Shown here: positions 22,938-34,574 of the stretch, one piece after another
How the letters are laid out: each line of letters begins with the position of its first letter
Position numbering within the stretch: the stretch's first letter is position 1
Assembly: GCA_029237695.1 (NCBI GenBank)
Contig: CM055271.1
Location: forward strand, 31,988,462-32,052,461
Reading direction: 5' to 3'
DNA from: Conchocele bisecta
Taxonomy: Eukaryota; Mollusca; Bivalvia; Lucinida; Thyasiridae
Length of the DNA: 64,000 bases
Notes under the pieces: model-generated
What the model was told of the DNA's origin: nothing
The model's input: only the letters and a program-made list of their open reading frames with translations
Database searches by the model: none
Translations under genes and position numbers: made by a program

Positions 22938-22950
22938 CTATTTGAATGGG

Positions 22951-23260
22951 TGATATCACCCTTTTGAATGAGTGATATCACCAATTCAACATAAAGTCGA
23001 TTGTAGTTCATTAAAAACAAATGGGTGATATCACCTATTCGAATAGGTGATATCACTGATTTGAATAGGTGATATTGATTCAACACGAAAGTGTGATATC
23101 ACCTATTCAAATGGGTGATATCACGCATTCAACTAGGTGACATCACCCATTTAGATTCAAACACAAATGTAGGTGATAATCACCCATTCAAATATGTGAT
23201 ATCAACTATTCGAAAGGATGATATCACATTTTCGAATGGGTGATATCATCCATTCATTTT
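22951..23260. repeat. GGTGATATCACC minisatellite, right part
   Basis: Continuation of the array at 22190-22455, with the same palindromic unit and TTCGAAT/TTGAAT spacers. It decays near 23260 into non-repeated sequence. Confidence 0.9.
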
Positions 23261-23444
23261 GAATTACCAAATTTTAGGGGTTACGTTCGCACCCCCTTTA
23301 CACCATTCTCCTCTCCTGCCGCTGGCTGCGCCACTGGGTTTTGTCACAAGTGTTCTGGAACATATGACTTTGAATACGACATACATATTACCAGTGTGGG
23401 TGATTGCAGTTGTTCTTATTTGTGGCTGTCACATGAGAAATTGG

Positions 23445-23645
23445 AATTATTACGACTAAAATGTTCGTAAGTGCAAATTTAAGATCGTCTGGAAATATTA
23501 ATTTGATGGATTTACATTTATTGAGCATAGCTCAATAAATCCAATAATCGTTTACAAGAAAGCATTGTTAATGTTAAATTTATAGACTCGCGAGTTTGCA
23601 CTTACGAACATTTTAATCGTACAAAGTTTAGTGAAACGGGCCCCT
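23445..23645. mobile_element. ~200 bp fold-back MITE (GTTCGTAAGTGCAAA)
   Basis: 'aaaatgttcgtaagtgcaaa' and 'tttgcacttacgaacatttt' are inverted. The inner part has a second palindrome, 'gagcatagctc'. The right end runs into 'agtttagtgaaacgggcccc', also present at 52088-52125 and 15730 as a terminal block of the same family. Confidence 0.75.
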
Positions 23646-24067
23646 GGATCATGACCAGGTAGCTATTGGTCGTCCAGCATTCTCTTGATGTCTGGTAAGG
23701 GTATATATATGAGACGCGCCATGGGATTTTGTACCTTCGGACATATGCGTAATTTCATTAAATATTTCCACAACATTTACAATATTTTTTAATAAATTAA
23801 GTCAAAAATTTCAGAGTACATGGGAATAAAAGTCCGCATGTACTCTGAAAATTTGTCTACTTTCGATTCAATTTACGGAAAATCTCATATTTTGTTTTTA
23901 AGAAGCATAGCAGGTGATTAATCGACTGCGAAGCAAATAGTGTACACCCTGGCGAGATTGTGCGGAAACTGGTCGCAAAATTCACAAGCCCCATTTCTCC
24001 CGTCATAGCCACATATATGAGGCCAGTGTAGATCGAAAATTAATATGTTTACATTTTATCAGTTTTT

Positions 24068-25233
24068 ATTAGCTCACCTGAGCGAAGCTCATGTGAGCCA
24101 TTGTTACCGCAATGTGTCCGTCCGTCTGTCCGTGAACATTTTCAAACGTCTTCTCCTCGGTAACCATTGGGCCTATAGTCACCAAACTTCATGGTCATGG
24201 TCCTTAGGAAGGGGGATTACAAAATTTTTAAAACGACGTCATTACGTAATCCAAGATGGCCGCCATCTAAAAATAGCACAAATTCTTCAAAAATCTTCTT
24301 CTCAAGAACCGCCAACCGGATTTCGACAAAACTTGGTAGGAATGATCGATGTACAATGCTCTTTCAAGTTGTTAAAATGATTACCCCAGTGGTCAAAAAT
24401 GGGCGTGGCCCGTGGGGTCAAATTTTATTTTTGACCGAATATGGTCATGTTATATATATAATCGAAGGTATCAATGAGGCGATCACTCTGGTGCAGTTTT
24501 TGTCGAAATCGGATGGTTATGTCATCCAAGATGGCTGCCGAAAGGTCAAAAGGTCATTCTTTTTAATATTAGATTTCAAAATTCTTTTTCGCATGAACCG
24601 CTTGGCCCATGGTAGCCAAACTTAAAAGTTATGGTCCATGGGTGAAGCCTTTTCAGATTTGTTAAAATGGAGGTCATCGCTAATCCAAGCTGGCCGCCGT
24701 CTAAAAATGGCATAAATTCTTAAAAAAATCTTCTCATGAACTGCCAGCCGGATTTCGACGAAACTTGGTAGGAATGATCGATGTACAATGCTCTTTCAAA
24801 GTTGTTAAAATGGTGACCCCTGGGTCAAAAATGGGTGTGGCCCGTGGGATCAAATTGGGGTCAAATTTTATTTTTGACCGAATATGCTCATGTCATATAT
24901 CAAATTGAAGTTATCGATTGCTCTGGTGCAATATTTTTCGGAATCGGATGATTATGTCATCCATGATGGCCGCCAAAAGGTCCATTTATTCGAGATTTTG
25001 AACGTCTTTTTCTCAGGAACCACATGGCCGATGCTGGCCAAACTTCATAGTTAGTTAAGATCCTTCGGTGAAGCATTTTCAGATTTGGCAAAATGAGAGT
25101 CATCGCTTAATCCAAGATGACCGCCATCTAAAAATAGCACAATTTTTTTAAAACACATCAACTTAATGTCACATTCTCCTCTGGTGTTCATAGAGTCAGG
25201 TGAGCGAATTAGGGCCATCATGGCCCTCTTGTT
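24068..25233 (+). mobile_element. TTAGCTCACCTGAGC-family Helitron-like element
   Basis: The 5' terminal hairpin pairs GCTCACcTGAGC with GCTCAtGTGAGC. A GTCCGTCC lead follows, then two ~430 bp units ('gatttcgacaaaacttggta' near 24318 and 24757). The 3' end is the hairpin GGGCCATCATGGCCC, then TCTTGTT. A 144-codon ORF at 24191-24625 lies inside a unit; the second unit does not conserve it as a frame, so I do not call a gene. Confidence 0.8.
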
Positions 25234-25500
25234 ATGTCTTCGTCTCACCGGAATCCAGATATCCCTGGTTTGCCCATTGATTATTTTTGGCTTTCTTGCT
25301 ACTTGAGAGTTGAATCTCACCCATTATAAAAATAATAAGATTTGTACTAATCCTGTTACTTTTAGGGAGTTGGTCTAAGTGACTGGTGTGGTAAGGCCCC
25401 ATATGAGGATATTATAATATCAGCGCCCCCAGCCATCCGTACATGTGAAATGTGGGTTTTGACCCCATTAACCCGGCCTAGGCCGTTAAGTAATAGTTAT
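25234..25500 (+). mobile_element. SINE-like repeat, diverged copy
   Basis: 'cctgttacttttagggagtt', 'agtgactggtgtggtaaggc' and 'attaacccggcctaggccgt' match the SINE-like family. The tail is weak. Confidence 0.5.
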
Positions 25501-25504
25501 AGTT

Positions 25505-25578
25505 CATATAGTGAATTTTTAATAAATTAATTTTGTAGCGAGCGAGAAATCAATTTATTGAAAATTAAATATGTGAAT
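25505..25578. repeat. Imperfect AT-rich hairpin
   Basis: 'gttatagttcatatagtgaa' and 'ttaaatatgtgaattataac' pair, with an inner 'aataaattaattt' / 'aaatcaatttatt'. Confidence 0.65.
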
Positions 25579-26955
25579 TATAACGTACTTATTGTTAATC
25601 GGTAATATGATTTGCGTCTCGTGAACTGATGACAACAAGGCATACAATCCGTTATAATCATAGCGCTGAACATTTAATGATTAATTCAATACATATTGGC
25701 GAAAGCGTCGCAATATGCGATTGAATGATATGCCGTTCTTTCATTGGTCGAGAAACTAGGGTAAACGATAAACACCATGAAGTATCGTCATCAATCAATG
25801 TGAAATGGAACACAATGTGTTTCGGAACACCACCGGATAGCGCGCTTGATTTCACGAATTGTACCGCCGTTTTCGATGGGGTAACTCTGGAAAACACAGA
25901 AGTTCATTCACCACAGGAAAACATGTGGAAAATCACCATTAAAAATGTGATTTATCCTTTGTTTTGTACATGGGTGTTAAATATATCCAAAAAACTTATT
26001 ACTTTTTGTCATCACACTTATAAGGTTAACTAAACTACATTGTATCACATTAAAACTGTTGACAGCTTTCACAGCTAGAATTGCGGCTGCTGCAGTAAAC
26101 ATTACATGACCTAGTTTCAAGATAGGGTAAAATTTGATCGGTTTGTTTGCTACTCGATCACGTTAGTTAGTTTTAAAAAACAAATATACTGGGATGTGTA
26201 AAATTTGAGCATACGAAGTTTATGGCATAATGGTGTTTTAAAGTAGCATTGTCTGAATAACGTATGCAATATACCACTGATAATGTAATTAGAAGCAATG
26301 TGTCAAACACTTGTAGTCGCACTAACTAAAAAGAGGAGCGTGTATCCATGGTATCTGCCGTATTCACACATCAGCATGACCAGGGCAGACACGAATGTAA
26401 TGAGCAAAGGAATGGATGAAAATAATTATAGACACCATTAAGAATACACTGTATTAAATACACCTATTAACATGTTTAAGGCGATTTGATATGTTGAATA
26501 ACATATGCAGTACGAGTATGCATGATTTCGATGGCATCGGGTCTGGTACCCGGGAGTAATACTCGAGTAGCCAAATCGTTTCGAAACCCATTAGACTAAT
26601 GTAACGAGTTAGTGACGTCCATACCTTGAGCGTCTGGAAAAAATTGTAAATAATCGGAAATTCGTAATTCCTATGGTAAGATTTATCTGAATTGAATAGT
26701 TTTCCTACTTTATTGATTGATTTTGTTTGAAATGTGCTGTTGCACTGAATGAAGTACGCACATGTATTTAGGTGTTCCGAAACTAATTGATCGAGGCTAT
26801 ATTTATACTTCGCTATAGTTCGTCCTACTTTCTAGCCTGTATCGCGCTCTTCTTATTTAATATATTGCAAGATTTAACCCCAATATTAAAGTTGCACGAG
26901 ATTTAATTAGACAGGAAATCGAAAATCAATACTCGGATGGGACATTGCAGTGTAT
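25579..26955. other. No repeat recognised; possible but unproven exon
   Basis: Among the few repeat-free stretches of the window. An open frame of 102 codons (25725-26033, plus) shows a polar, mixed composition from about residue 12 to 70. I recognise no domain and cannot support splice sites, so it stays a note. Confidence 0.3.
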
Positions 26956-26959
26956 CAAT

Positions 26960-26985
26960 CAGGCGCGGATACAGAACTAATTGCT

Positions 26986-27021
<36 letters not shown>

Positions 27022-27265
27022 GGGTGGGGGGGGGTGTCTGTAATTAAAAGTCGGCCGACCTCCGCGAACGCGAAATCGTAAAGTTGGGGGGGGGGGGTGT
27101 GAATTTTAAATACCAGATCACCGCAGATGCGATTTCCTGACACCTCGGCCACGAAAAAGTAATAAACTATTCGAGCATTGTAGATTTTCTTCTTTTGTTT
27201 TTTTTTAGCCGGGATATGGGGGGGGGGTGTGCCTCCGGACCCCCCCCCCCTCCTGTATCCGCGCC
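26960..27265. mobile_element. G/C-run element, full copy
   Basis: It is bounded by a G run of about 45 bases (26985-27036) and by C runs, then 'tcctgtatccgcgcctgtgc'. Internal blocks 'accgcagatgcgatttcctg' and 'tcgagcattgtagattttct' match 6575-6660. Run lengths are unreliable. Confidence 0.65.
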
Positions 27266-27394
27266 TGTGCATACCTGGCTGAGCTATACGTATTGATCAC
27301 ACATTGGATTTTTCATGAACTAAATGCTGCGGTCACTAGCGCTCCCTCGCATTTAATTCCTTAAAAATACTATATGTGAACAGTAACTGATACA

Positions 27395-27480
27395 AATAAA
27401 AGTACTACTGTTAGAACTAATCATATTACTTTTAGGGAGTGGGGATAAGTGACTGTTGACAGGCCGGTAAACACCAGTAA
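27395..27480 (+). mobile_element. SINE-like fragment
   Basis: 'attacttttagggagtgggg' followed directly by 'acaggccggtaaacaccagt': an internally deleted copy. Confidence 0.5.
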
Positions 27481-27544
27481 ATAGTTAAAATGATCCGAAT
27501 TTACACTGGGCCAACTGTCTACATTGTTATGACATGAATAAACT

Positions 27545-27800
27545 CAAAACTTCTGTTAGCTTAACAGACTGTTAAATCCTCAGCATTGCTGAGGATTTAA
27601 CAGTCTGTAAAGCTAACAGAGGTTTTGAGTGAGTGCATCTGACATCAATGGACCAGGTTATTGTGACTTTAACAAAGCTTCTGTTAGCTTAACAGACTGT
27701 TAAATCCTCAGCATTGCTGAGGATTTAACAGTCTGTTAAGCTAACAGAGGTTTTGAGTGCATCTGACATCAATGGACCGAAATAGAAAGCAGGTTATTGT
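27545..27800. repeat. Tandem duplication carrying two perfect hairpins
   Basis: Two units about 124 bp apart. Each holds a ~75-85 bp palindrome: 'tctgttagcttaacagactg', 'ttaaatcctcagca', centre T, then the mirror image, ending 'ctaacagaggttttgag'. Each is followed by 'catctgacatcaatggacc' and 'aggttattgtgactttaac'. The first hairpin differs from the second by a single T-to-A change in one arm. Confidence 0.85.
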
Positions 27801-27948
27801 GACTTTAACCTCGGTCAATATACTATTTCCCAACAGGACCGTGACCTTAATTAAACCAAACAAATGCACAGGTGAATGATAATGTGAAATACGGCTTGTG
27901 GGATTTGTGACCAGTGTAGCTCCTTATCAGATAAGACACTCCTGTAGC

Positions 27949-28339
27949 AGAGCTCCAGATAAGCTTCGCATTTGCGTAAATACCCAATTAAAATTGCCGA
28001 AATCCCAATTGAAATCCGAAGTAGCGAGTATCAAAAAGCAATAACAATTTTGTGGTACCTGTATCATGCTGCAGAAAACAATAAACAGGACTACAAATAT
28101 AGCATTTTTTCCCCCATGGATATCTTGGAATTTCATTAGAATTGTCTCCTTGGAGACAATTATAATGAAATTCAAAGATATGTCTTTATTTCAAAGCAAA
28201 CTTATTCAATAATTGCTGTCTGTTGATGTGTAAACACTAGTGAGATTTTATTTCACCAATTACAATTTTGAAATACCCAATTCCTTCAGAAATGATGGAG
28301 TGAAAATACTCGATTACTAATTCCTTATCTGGAGCCCTG
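27949..28339. mobile_element. hAT-like MITE inside another repeat
   Basis: The ends AGAGCTCCAGATAAG and CTTATCTGGAGCCCTG are inverted. CCTGTAGC (27941-27948) and CCTGTATC (28340-28347) flank it. The undisrupted host repeat at 18220 reads 'cactcctgtagcctggttac', so the empty site is visible in this same window. Confidence 0.85.
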
Positions 28340-28470
28340 CCTGTATCCTGATAACGATCTATATTACTTGTTCGAATGGCGAACAGTGCAGATTCTTACT
28401 AGTCTGCTGATACACAGGCTGATCTGAATCTACACTGGTCGCAAAACCCACAAGCCCCATTTCTACATTC
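28340..28470. repeat. CAGTG/GATC dispersed repeat, right part
   Basis: Continuation of the repeat interrupted by the hAT-like MITE. 'gaacagtgcagattctta' and 'tgaatctacactggtcgcaa' flank a degenerate hairpin. Confidence 0.6.
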
Positions 28471-28499
28471 ACACGAACGTATATATATATAGCACGTAG

Positions 28500-28880
28500 T
28501 AGGTATGGTAGAAACCCTTATAGAGCAGACCGTGACCGAGGGGTAATACCATCGGACTGCCACGCTGGCGACCCGGGTTAGATTCAGGGTTCAATTCCCG
28601 GGCGTCAGTATTTCTGAGATACTTTGTATTTCCTGCTCTACTAGTCCTTTCGGATGGGGACTTTAAAAGGCGGACCCGTGTATCAGATTTGAAGGAGAGT
28701 CTGGGCACGTTAAAGAACCAGAGGGGACTATTCTAATAAGGGCTATAGGCTCCCTGGGCCGGTTTCCTCTGTATATCGACCTCCTTCCTTTCTCCCCTTC
28801 TTGGGAGACGACATGCAAGGTCATTGAGCCAGTGCCGTGGTTAAATCCAATCATTTACATTTCGTAGAAACCGGGTATGG
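28500..28880 (+). mobile_element. tRNA-derived SINE
   Basis: The head has an A-box-like TGACCGAGGGG (28533-28543) with CCGA...TCGG as D stem, and a perfect B box GGTTCAATTCC (28588-28598) closed by GGG/CCC. The layout resembles tRNA-Ser/Leu. The body continues with 'cggatggggactttaaaagg' and 'gggcacgttaaagaacc', sequence of a kind seen in invertebrate SINE bodies (recalled, not searched). It is not a functional tRNA gene: the acceptor ends do not pair well. The 3' end is uncertain. Confidence 0.65.
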
Positions 28881-29224
28881 AAGGTGTTCGAGCCAATTCC
28901 GACCCTTAAATATAAGCCGAACGAATGGTAAAATTAGTCCGGGGGCAAATGCACATATACGTATGCAAATCCGGCATCTCGTGTTAATTTGTGTTACCCG
29001 ATGTTTTTATAAACTTGAATGTATAAGGTTTCCAAAAACTCCCGGTGTCATTTTTTCTAAACCAAGTTGGTAATTTCAAGGTCATTGAAATTCATGCACG
29101 CTTGGTGTCCGAATAATGATATGAATTGAATAATTTGGATAACCGTATAAATTGCTCAGAAGATCGGAATAATAGATATTCAGCATCTTTCTTACCACAG
29201 GTTTAAGTAACGGACCAAGCACAT

Positions 29225-29630
29225 GTGATTCTGGCGTGTCTTGGATGGTCAATTATTGTTTGTATATACATGATACACCTTTCTAAACAATGTACAAAAC
29301 AATTCAAGGGTTTGAAGATTATGTAATTATGAAAGGAACACAACTCGCATTCGTCACCATTGAAACAAAAAGTCACACAAAGTCGTATTTTTTTACTCAC
29401 CTGTACAATATGTTACAGCGTGTCGAAACCGCTGCTCGGGGTGTGTTTTCGGCATAGATTTTTCAGTTGCTAATACATTAAGATAAATGTCAAAGATTTC
29501 GAGTGTAAACTGCACTAAAAACGAGTCTCACTAACCTAAATTCGCTTTTTAAAATCAAACACGTTTGCTTCCTGATTCTAAATGAATATTAGCCGCCATA
29601 TTTGAAAATGGCCACCAAAATAAAAACGAT
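29225..29630. mobile_element. Single arm of the long fold-back family
   Basis: 'ggcgtgtcttggatggtcaa' through 'attagccgccatatttgaaa' matches the left arm of 52707-53619 throughout, including 'ttttcggcatagatttttca' and 'gagtctcactaacctaaatt'. Its mirror arm is missing here. Confidence 0.75.
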
Positions 29631-29639
29631 TTGCCAAGT

Positions 29640-31145
29640 ATAGACCAGTGAAAAAGTCAAATAGCGAACTTCATGTGGATGCTTTAATCCATGTATTCAA
29701 TATCAAAGATTCTAACAATACACCATAAAGATATGTATCAAATATTCGATGAGTCTTGTCATCGTTTATATCACATGTGTTCGTCAATTATATACATACT
29801 TCACACATATATTGCTTACTTGGACGTTTATACACAATTGTTCGAACATACTGTGTCTATACCCACATAGTCAGTATCACAGAATTCAGCTCTAGGCGAA
29901 GTAACATATGCAAATTATGTCACCTACTCGATGAGGTTTGACACTATGTATACATGCATGCTCCTTAATGTGTGAACATGCTGCACATGGATATAACTTA
30001 ATTGGAATATTTACACAGATTTTCGTACATTGTCATTGTGGCTATAATGAGTTGCCTACTTGACTATGTGTTCGCATAAATTACATAGGTTTGTAGAGTG
30101 ATCAGGGCTACCCCATATCAGGGACTAATATTCTGGTTATACGGCTCTGCTTATGTGCTGTATGTATGACATGTAGAGTTCTATAGCACTTTTGAAGGTG
30201 ATACTATTCATGAAACCTGCATGGACAAAATTAGTTTTCATCAATATAATGTACCGTATATACAAAACTATAGTATACGTACATGTAGTTACAACGATAT
30301 AATCTTCTCCATTATAATGTGAAATTAATATTCATGTTAAGCTAAAGCTGATACATGCACTGCATTCAGAAAAGTATAACTGTTCCGAGAATGGTATTTG
30401 TCTATACTATGGTATATTTAGGAGATAGTTAGCTGAAACAGATACTGGCTATTTTAAGTGATTGAATCAGTACAGTTGTGATAAGCTTCCTTATTGAAGG
30501 TCACCATACTGGCTTGTTTATCTAATTGCTATAACATTGCATGTTTACTTATACGTGTATAATAGGACAGCATTTTAACGAGGCACTTAACGCTTATGTA
30601 TGCTATATTTAGAGCTTCTATTGTGTAAGTAAGAAGATATGTCAGAATTCTCTGTATTCAGAGCTGATTGTGGGCTTGGCCACGTTCTTGTATGGTACCC
30701 GTTGCAGTGGAGAATGTATACAATGCATGCTTATATGTCATACCATGTCATCTGCGAATCATGTCCATCATCTGTCATCATGCTAGTATTTTCACATTGC
30801 TTGTCTCTTTGTTATCAAGAGTCAGCATGGTTTATGCAATACTCTATTTTTGCGCATAGTCTGATGGCTCAACAGACTGCTGGTAGCCAGTATACATTAG
30901 GAACTATATATGATCTGATATCGTTATGACATAGACACATGTATTCTATGTCTATGATTATGATGAAGAAAGCTGAGACTGTTGTGGGTAAGGGCTTGTC
31001 TGTAGATCCTCTATTCTAATACACTCTATAAATATCACGCAATCTGATTGGCTGATGGTCATACATTACAGGTATATCATTGTTGATGAACGGTCGCAAA
31101 TTATTTAAATATGTATTCCTACGCCAGTAGTAAAGGAGTGCATTA
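29640..31145. other. No feature recognised
   Basis: Non-repeated, AT-rich sequence with many short ORFs; the longest is 96 codons at 30639-30929. None shows a recognisable motif or sustained codon character. Confidence 0.4.
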
Positions 31146-31149
31146 GAAA

Positions 31150-31316
31150 TAGGTTAACCGCATTGTGATTTTGAAATTTGCGGCGTATATCAGAAAATGA
31201 TAGGTCGGAAAACATGTTTAACTAGCGGAGCCATTAAACAGATTTTCCGACCTATTATTTTCTGATATACGCCGCAAATTTGAAAATTACAATACAGTTA
31301 ACCCTTTATTATGGTG
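31150..31316. repeat. ~165 bp hairpin
   Basis: 'gcggcgtatatcagaaaatg' / 'attttctgatatacgccgca' with outer GGTTAAC...GTTAACC and inner 'gataggtcggaaaa' / 'ttttccgacctatt'. Arms ~65 bp, loop about 25 bp. Confidence 0.8.
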
Positions 31317-31383
31317 TCTGGTTATAAAATAATAGGCAGCAATATGTAAATATAAACGTTATGAGGCATGACATTGAAATTAT

Positions 31384-31742
31384 TATAGGAATGAATGGCC
31401 TTTTTGTAGAATTTATCGGGGTATGAACTTGGAAAAGTCGCGGGAATACTGGACGAAGGCCGGAAGGCCTCGTCCAGTATTCCCGCGACTTTTCCAAGTT
31501 TATATCCCCGATAAATTCCACAAAAAGGCCATTCATTCCTTATAATTCCAGCATTTGAAATAAATTAATCAAGAAAATATGTTTATTTTCCGTTTTCTTA
31601 AGAATTATTTAAACTTCGTCTGACGGTTACGGAAAGTAGTTCGGCATTGGAGTTTACTGGGATATAAATTTCGGACAGAGACTTGCTACGGACCAATCAA
31701 ATGTTAGGGAATTGTGTAAATATTTTTGTGCTGGAATTATCA
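31384..31742 (+). mobile_element. Fold-back family (GGAATGAATGG), full copy
   Basis: Head palindrome intact and nearly perfect; the tail ends 'tgctggaattat'. It is the cleanest copy of the family in the window. Confidence 0.85.
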
Positions 31743-32324
31743 TTTCATAAGACCTGTCCTTTGATAGTTTTCTTTTCATTAATGAAACCCGACACACATA
31801 TCATATTCAGTAGATGACCAATATATGGTATGTGTACTGTTTTTGTTCTTTTGATACATATAATGTACACTAATATATTATTCTTAATTTTCCATGACCT
31901 TGAACTGGCATTCAATTTAACAAAAGTAAATACAAATACATTACATAAATTAATTTCTGAAGATATACTGCTTAGAAATGCATGTCTTTAGAATAATAAA
32001 TGCGGAATTATGACAAAGAATACGAAACATATGCAGTTTGATTGTTGAATTTAAAAGGATCAACATCAGCGACCTACTATGATATTGACATTTGATAACT
32101 ACTTTCCTATTCAACAAATACATTTATTATCAATATCAATGAACATATTGACACATATTGTATGCCAAATGTATTACTGAATCTGTTTTAAAAGTATATA
32201 TCGCATCAACTTTGTATTGATTTTAAATGACCTTGAAATGACCTTGAATTTAATTGGAACGAATGGCACCGTCATTTTCTGACTTAGCTATTGACAGGCC
32301 GTTAAATATCATTAAGTGAGTGGT
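31743..32324. other. No feature recognised
   Basis: AT-rich sequence, no open frame of note, one 'tgaccttgaaatgaccttga' near 32229. Confidence 0.4.
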
Positions 32325-32600
32325 TGGTCGGGCGAACGTGACGGTGTAAATTAACGGTAGGGTTCCTCCTTAATCACGATCAGATCAGGATTATTCTGAT
32401 TTCAAGGCTGAATATATAGTTTATTTATTGTAAATAGTCAGTTTTGATTTTGGGATCCCCCCCCCCATTTGTACATGTACTTGTATATGTACTTGTACAG
32501 GTAATATATGGGATTTAGTACTAAACCCATTGACCCGGCCTTAAATGACCGTAGCTGTTGATAGGCCGTTAAACCCCAACAAACAAACAACAAAACAATA
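32325..32600 (+). mobile_element. SINE-like 3' part with CAAA tail
   Basis: 'gatcaggattattctgattt', 'ttgacccggccttaaatgac' and 'taggccgttaaaccccaac', then (AAAC)n. A C run of ten precedes 'tttgtacatgtacttg'. Confidence 0.6.
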
Positions 32601-32702
32601 TGTCGCCTATTATCATTATCTCTTAAATATTTATATATCTTACCCAATAACGTTGATGCACATCTTTTACCGTCCCCTAGTAATACATGCTGTATCGGTT
32701 GT

Positions 32703-33955
32703 ATCTCACTTTCCCAACATTTTGATTTTTGGTCTGTCTAGACTGTCTCACTTTCCCAACATTTGACTTTCACACCTTCGACTTAACTGTATGTTGGCTA
32801 ATGGCTATACTGCTGGGCTTAAAGTTGCGTTACACACATATTTAATTATAAATTAACAATTTTAACATGTGTCCAGTATCGTTTACATCAGAGACATCAT
32901 CTGAGAAATGTTCTGGCAAAATAAACATTCATTCGCCATTACCCCAGGTATTGATTGGCATTATTATACATTTTATATCAGACGTAACTTCCCACACTGT
33001 TAACAGACATTACTATTTATTCTCTGTATTTATTTTTTGATGTGCAATTATCATACTTTATAACCTGTCGAAAATATTTTTTTTTCAAGTGACGCATTTA
33101 ATTAGTATAAATAAGTAAAAAATATCATGCCTCATTTGCATATGAAAGTATCCTGATACCAACGCGCGTCACTTTCAGTAAAACAAATATTACTAAATGA
33201 TTATATCTGTATCGCGGGCACTCGTAATATTTAGAACTGGTGGAATATTGACAGAATTGTACACTTATTTAATTCCTATAAAGAACATGTTGTACCTAAT
33301 AAGTGGGCATGTACCTTAAGATGAAACACAGTAATTGCGTTAATAATAACGTTACTGAGTATGCCGATGAAGCGTCACATCTGATTAAATTAGGACAATA
33401 AACACAAATAGGTGGTGTTTCATTTTTTGAAGAAATATATTGTTTCAATCGCAAATGTGCTGAGTAAAACATTGAGTTGTTTTAGTGGTGTTGTTATGAT
33501 CTACATTGTTGTGTTAACACTGATAGCTGATCAGGATCTACACATTTTAAATTACATATGTATGTTAATTAAAAGTTACTTCTGATCAGGAACTACACTG
33601 TAATTTAATAGAATATAGTGTACAAATGTGCTAAGCTAACTTTAGTAGTTATAGCTGATCAGGATCTACGTAATACAACTTGTGACGTTTTTGTTTCCTG
33701 CTTGATTTAATAATTCATTACATGTACATATTAAAAACATTTAATAGCTAATAAAGTCATGTTTATACACACGTTTACTTTACTTTAACCCAAATTGTGG
33801 TATGTAACTTTCTGCTGTGCAGAATAGCAATTTTAACCAATTATCACCAATTAAGTCCATTGTTAAGCATAACAATAGTGTCTCACTTTCCCAACATACA
33901 AACACCCCAAATGTCTACATGAAATACAGAATTTTGGGAAAGTGAGAACACCCCG
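32703..33955. repeat. TCTCACTTTCCCAACAT motifs around a GTACATGCCC-family element
   Basis: The motif occurs at about 32703, 32745 and 33880, and inverted near 33940 ('ttttgggaaagtgaga'). The last two form a ~75 bp inverted pair. Whether the outer copies bound one larger element is unclear. Confidence 0.4.
32870..33322 (+). mobile_element. GTACATGCCC-family element, left end lost
   Basis: 'gagacatcatctgagaaatg', 'ttggcattattatacatttt', 'gcctcatttgcatatgaaa' and 'gggcactcgtaat' appear in the family's order; it ends 'agtgggcatgtacctt'. Confidence 0.7.
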
Positions 33956-34417
33956 CTGTATCGCATATTATTGAACGAATTAACAAAAAAAAAGAATTCT
34001 TCTTTTGTGGGGCTCCGTACATTGTCCTATAATACAGCCCAAACTCTGTAACAGGCCGGACCCCCCCCCCCTTTCAGCTTGCACTATGTCAAACTTATTG
34101 TCATCATTTTTAATATGGGTGCAATCAAGACCTGCATGATGGAAATAGTTTGGTTATTAATAAGAGGCTTTCTCTGAGCGTTCTCTTTGTGCTGGCTGTA
34201 AAATTGCATTTTACGTATTTTAACTACACAGTTAAAATCTCACGAGTTACGACCCCTGCGAGTTATTTTACTCCATTTGTTTTATTAGTACTGCAGGCGG
34301 GAACAAATCAAAGGTCACTCGAACCTATATATCTCCATGGTTATAGTTTAAGTTTATTTTGTTCTAGACTGTTTTGTGTAACGTCCATAGTGCAACAGTG
34401 ATGTATGTATGGCATTA
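33323..34417. other. No gene recognised
   Basis: Three 'gctgatcaggatctac' motifs (near 33527, 33570 and 33655) relate to the dispersed CAGTG/GATC repeat. Otherwise unassigned. Confidence 0.4.
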
Positions 34418-34574
34418 TTAACACTGGTGCTGCACTCCGCGCCGGTGGAAAATGTTTCAAGACGATCCACTCCAAAAAATCGTCTTGAAACATTTTTACA
34501 AACGGCACCTATTGCATTTTAGAAGTGTATCTTCTTGAAAAAAGCTCCACCGGAGCGGAGTGCCACCAGTGATT
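34418..34574. mobile_element. ~157 bp MITE with ~29 bp terminal inverted repeats
   Basis: 'aacactggtgctgcactccg' and the complement of 'cggagtgccaccagtgatt' pair through CGGTGGA. Inside, 'atgtttcaagacgat' / 'atcgtcttgaaacat' makes a second hairpin. Confidence 0.75.

Noticed and set aside
22190..23260. CRISPR-like regular repeats
   Set aside because: Units are contiguous palindromes with repeat-derived spacers of no unique content, no cas genes, and a eukaryotic context.
24191..24625. 144-codon open frame
   Set aside because: It lies within one ~430 bp unit of a Helitron-like repeat; the second unit does not keep the frame and no domain is recognisable.
25725..26033. 102-codon open frame in repeat-free DNA
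   Set aside because: Plausible composition but no domain, no homologous copy and no supportable splice sites; kept only as a note in the region entry.
26985..27036. Exact lengths of G and C runs (also 13350-13405, 41107-41121)
   Set aside because: Homopolymer lengths of this size are unreliable in assembled sequence, so no meaning is attached to them.
28533..28600. tRNA gene
   Set aside because: A and B boxes are good but the acceptor ends do not pair and a SINE body follows, so it is a tRNA-derived SINE head.
30639..30929. 96-codon open frame
   Set aside because: No recognisable motif; AT-rich sequence of this length gives such frames by chance.
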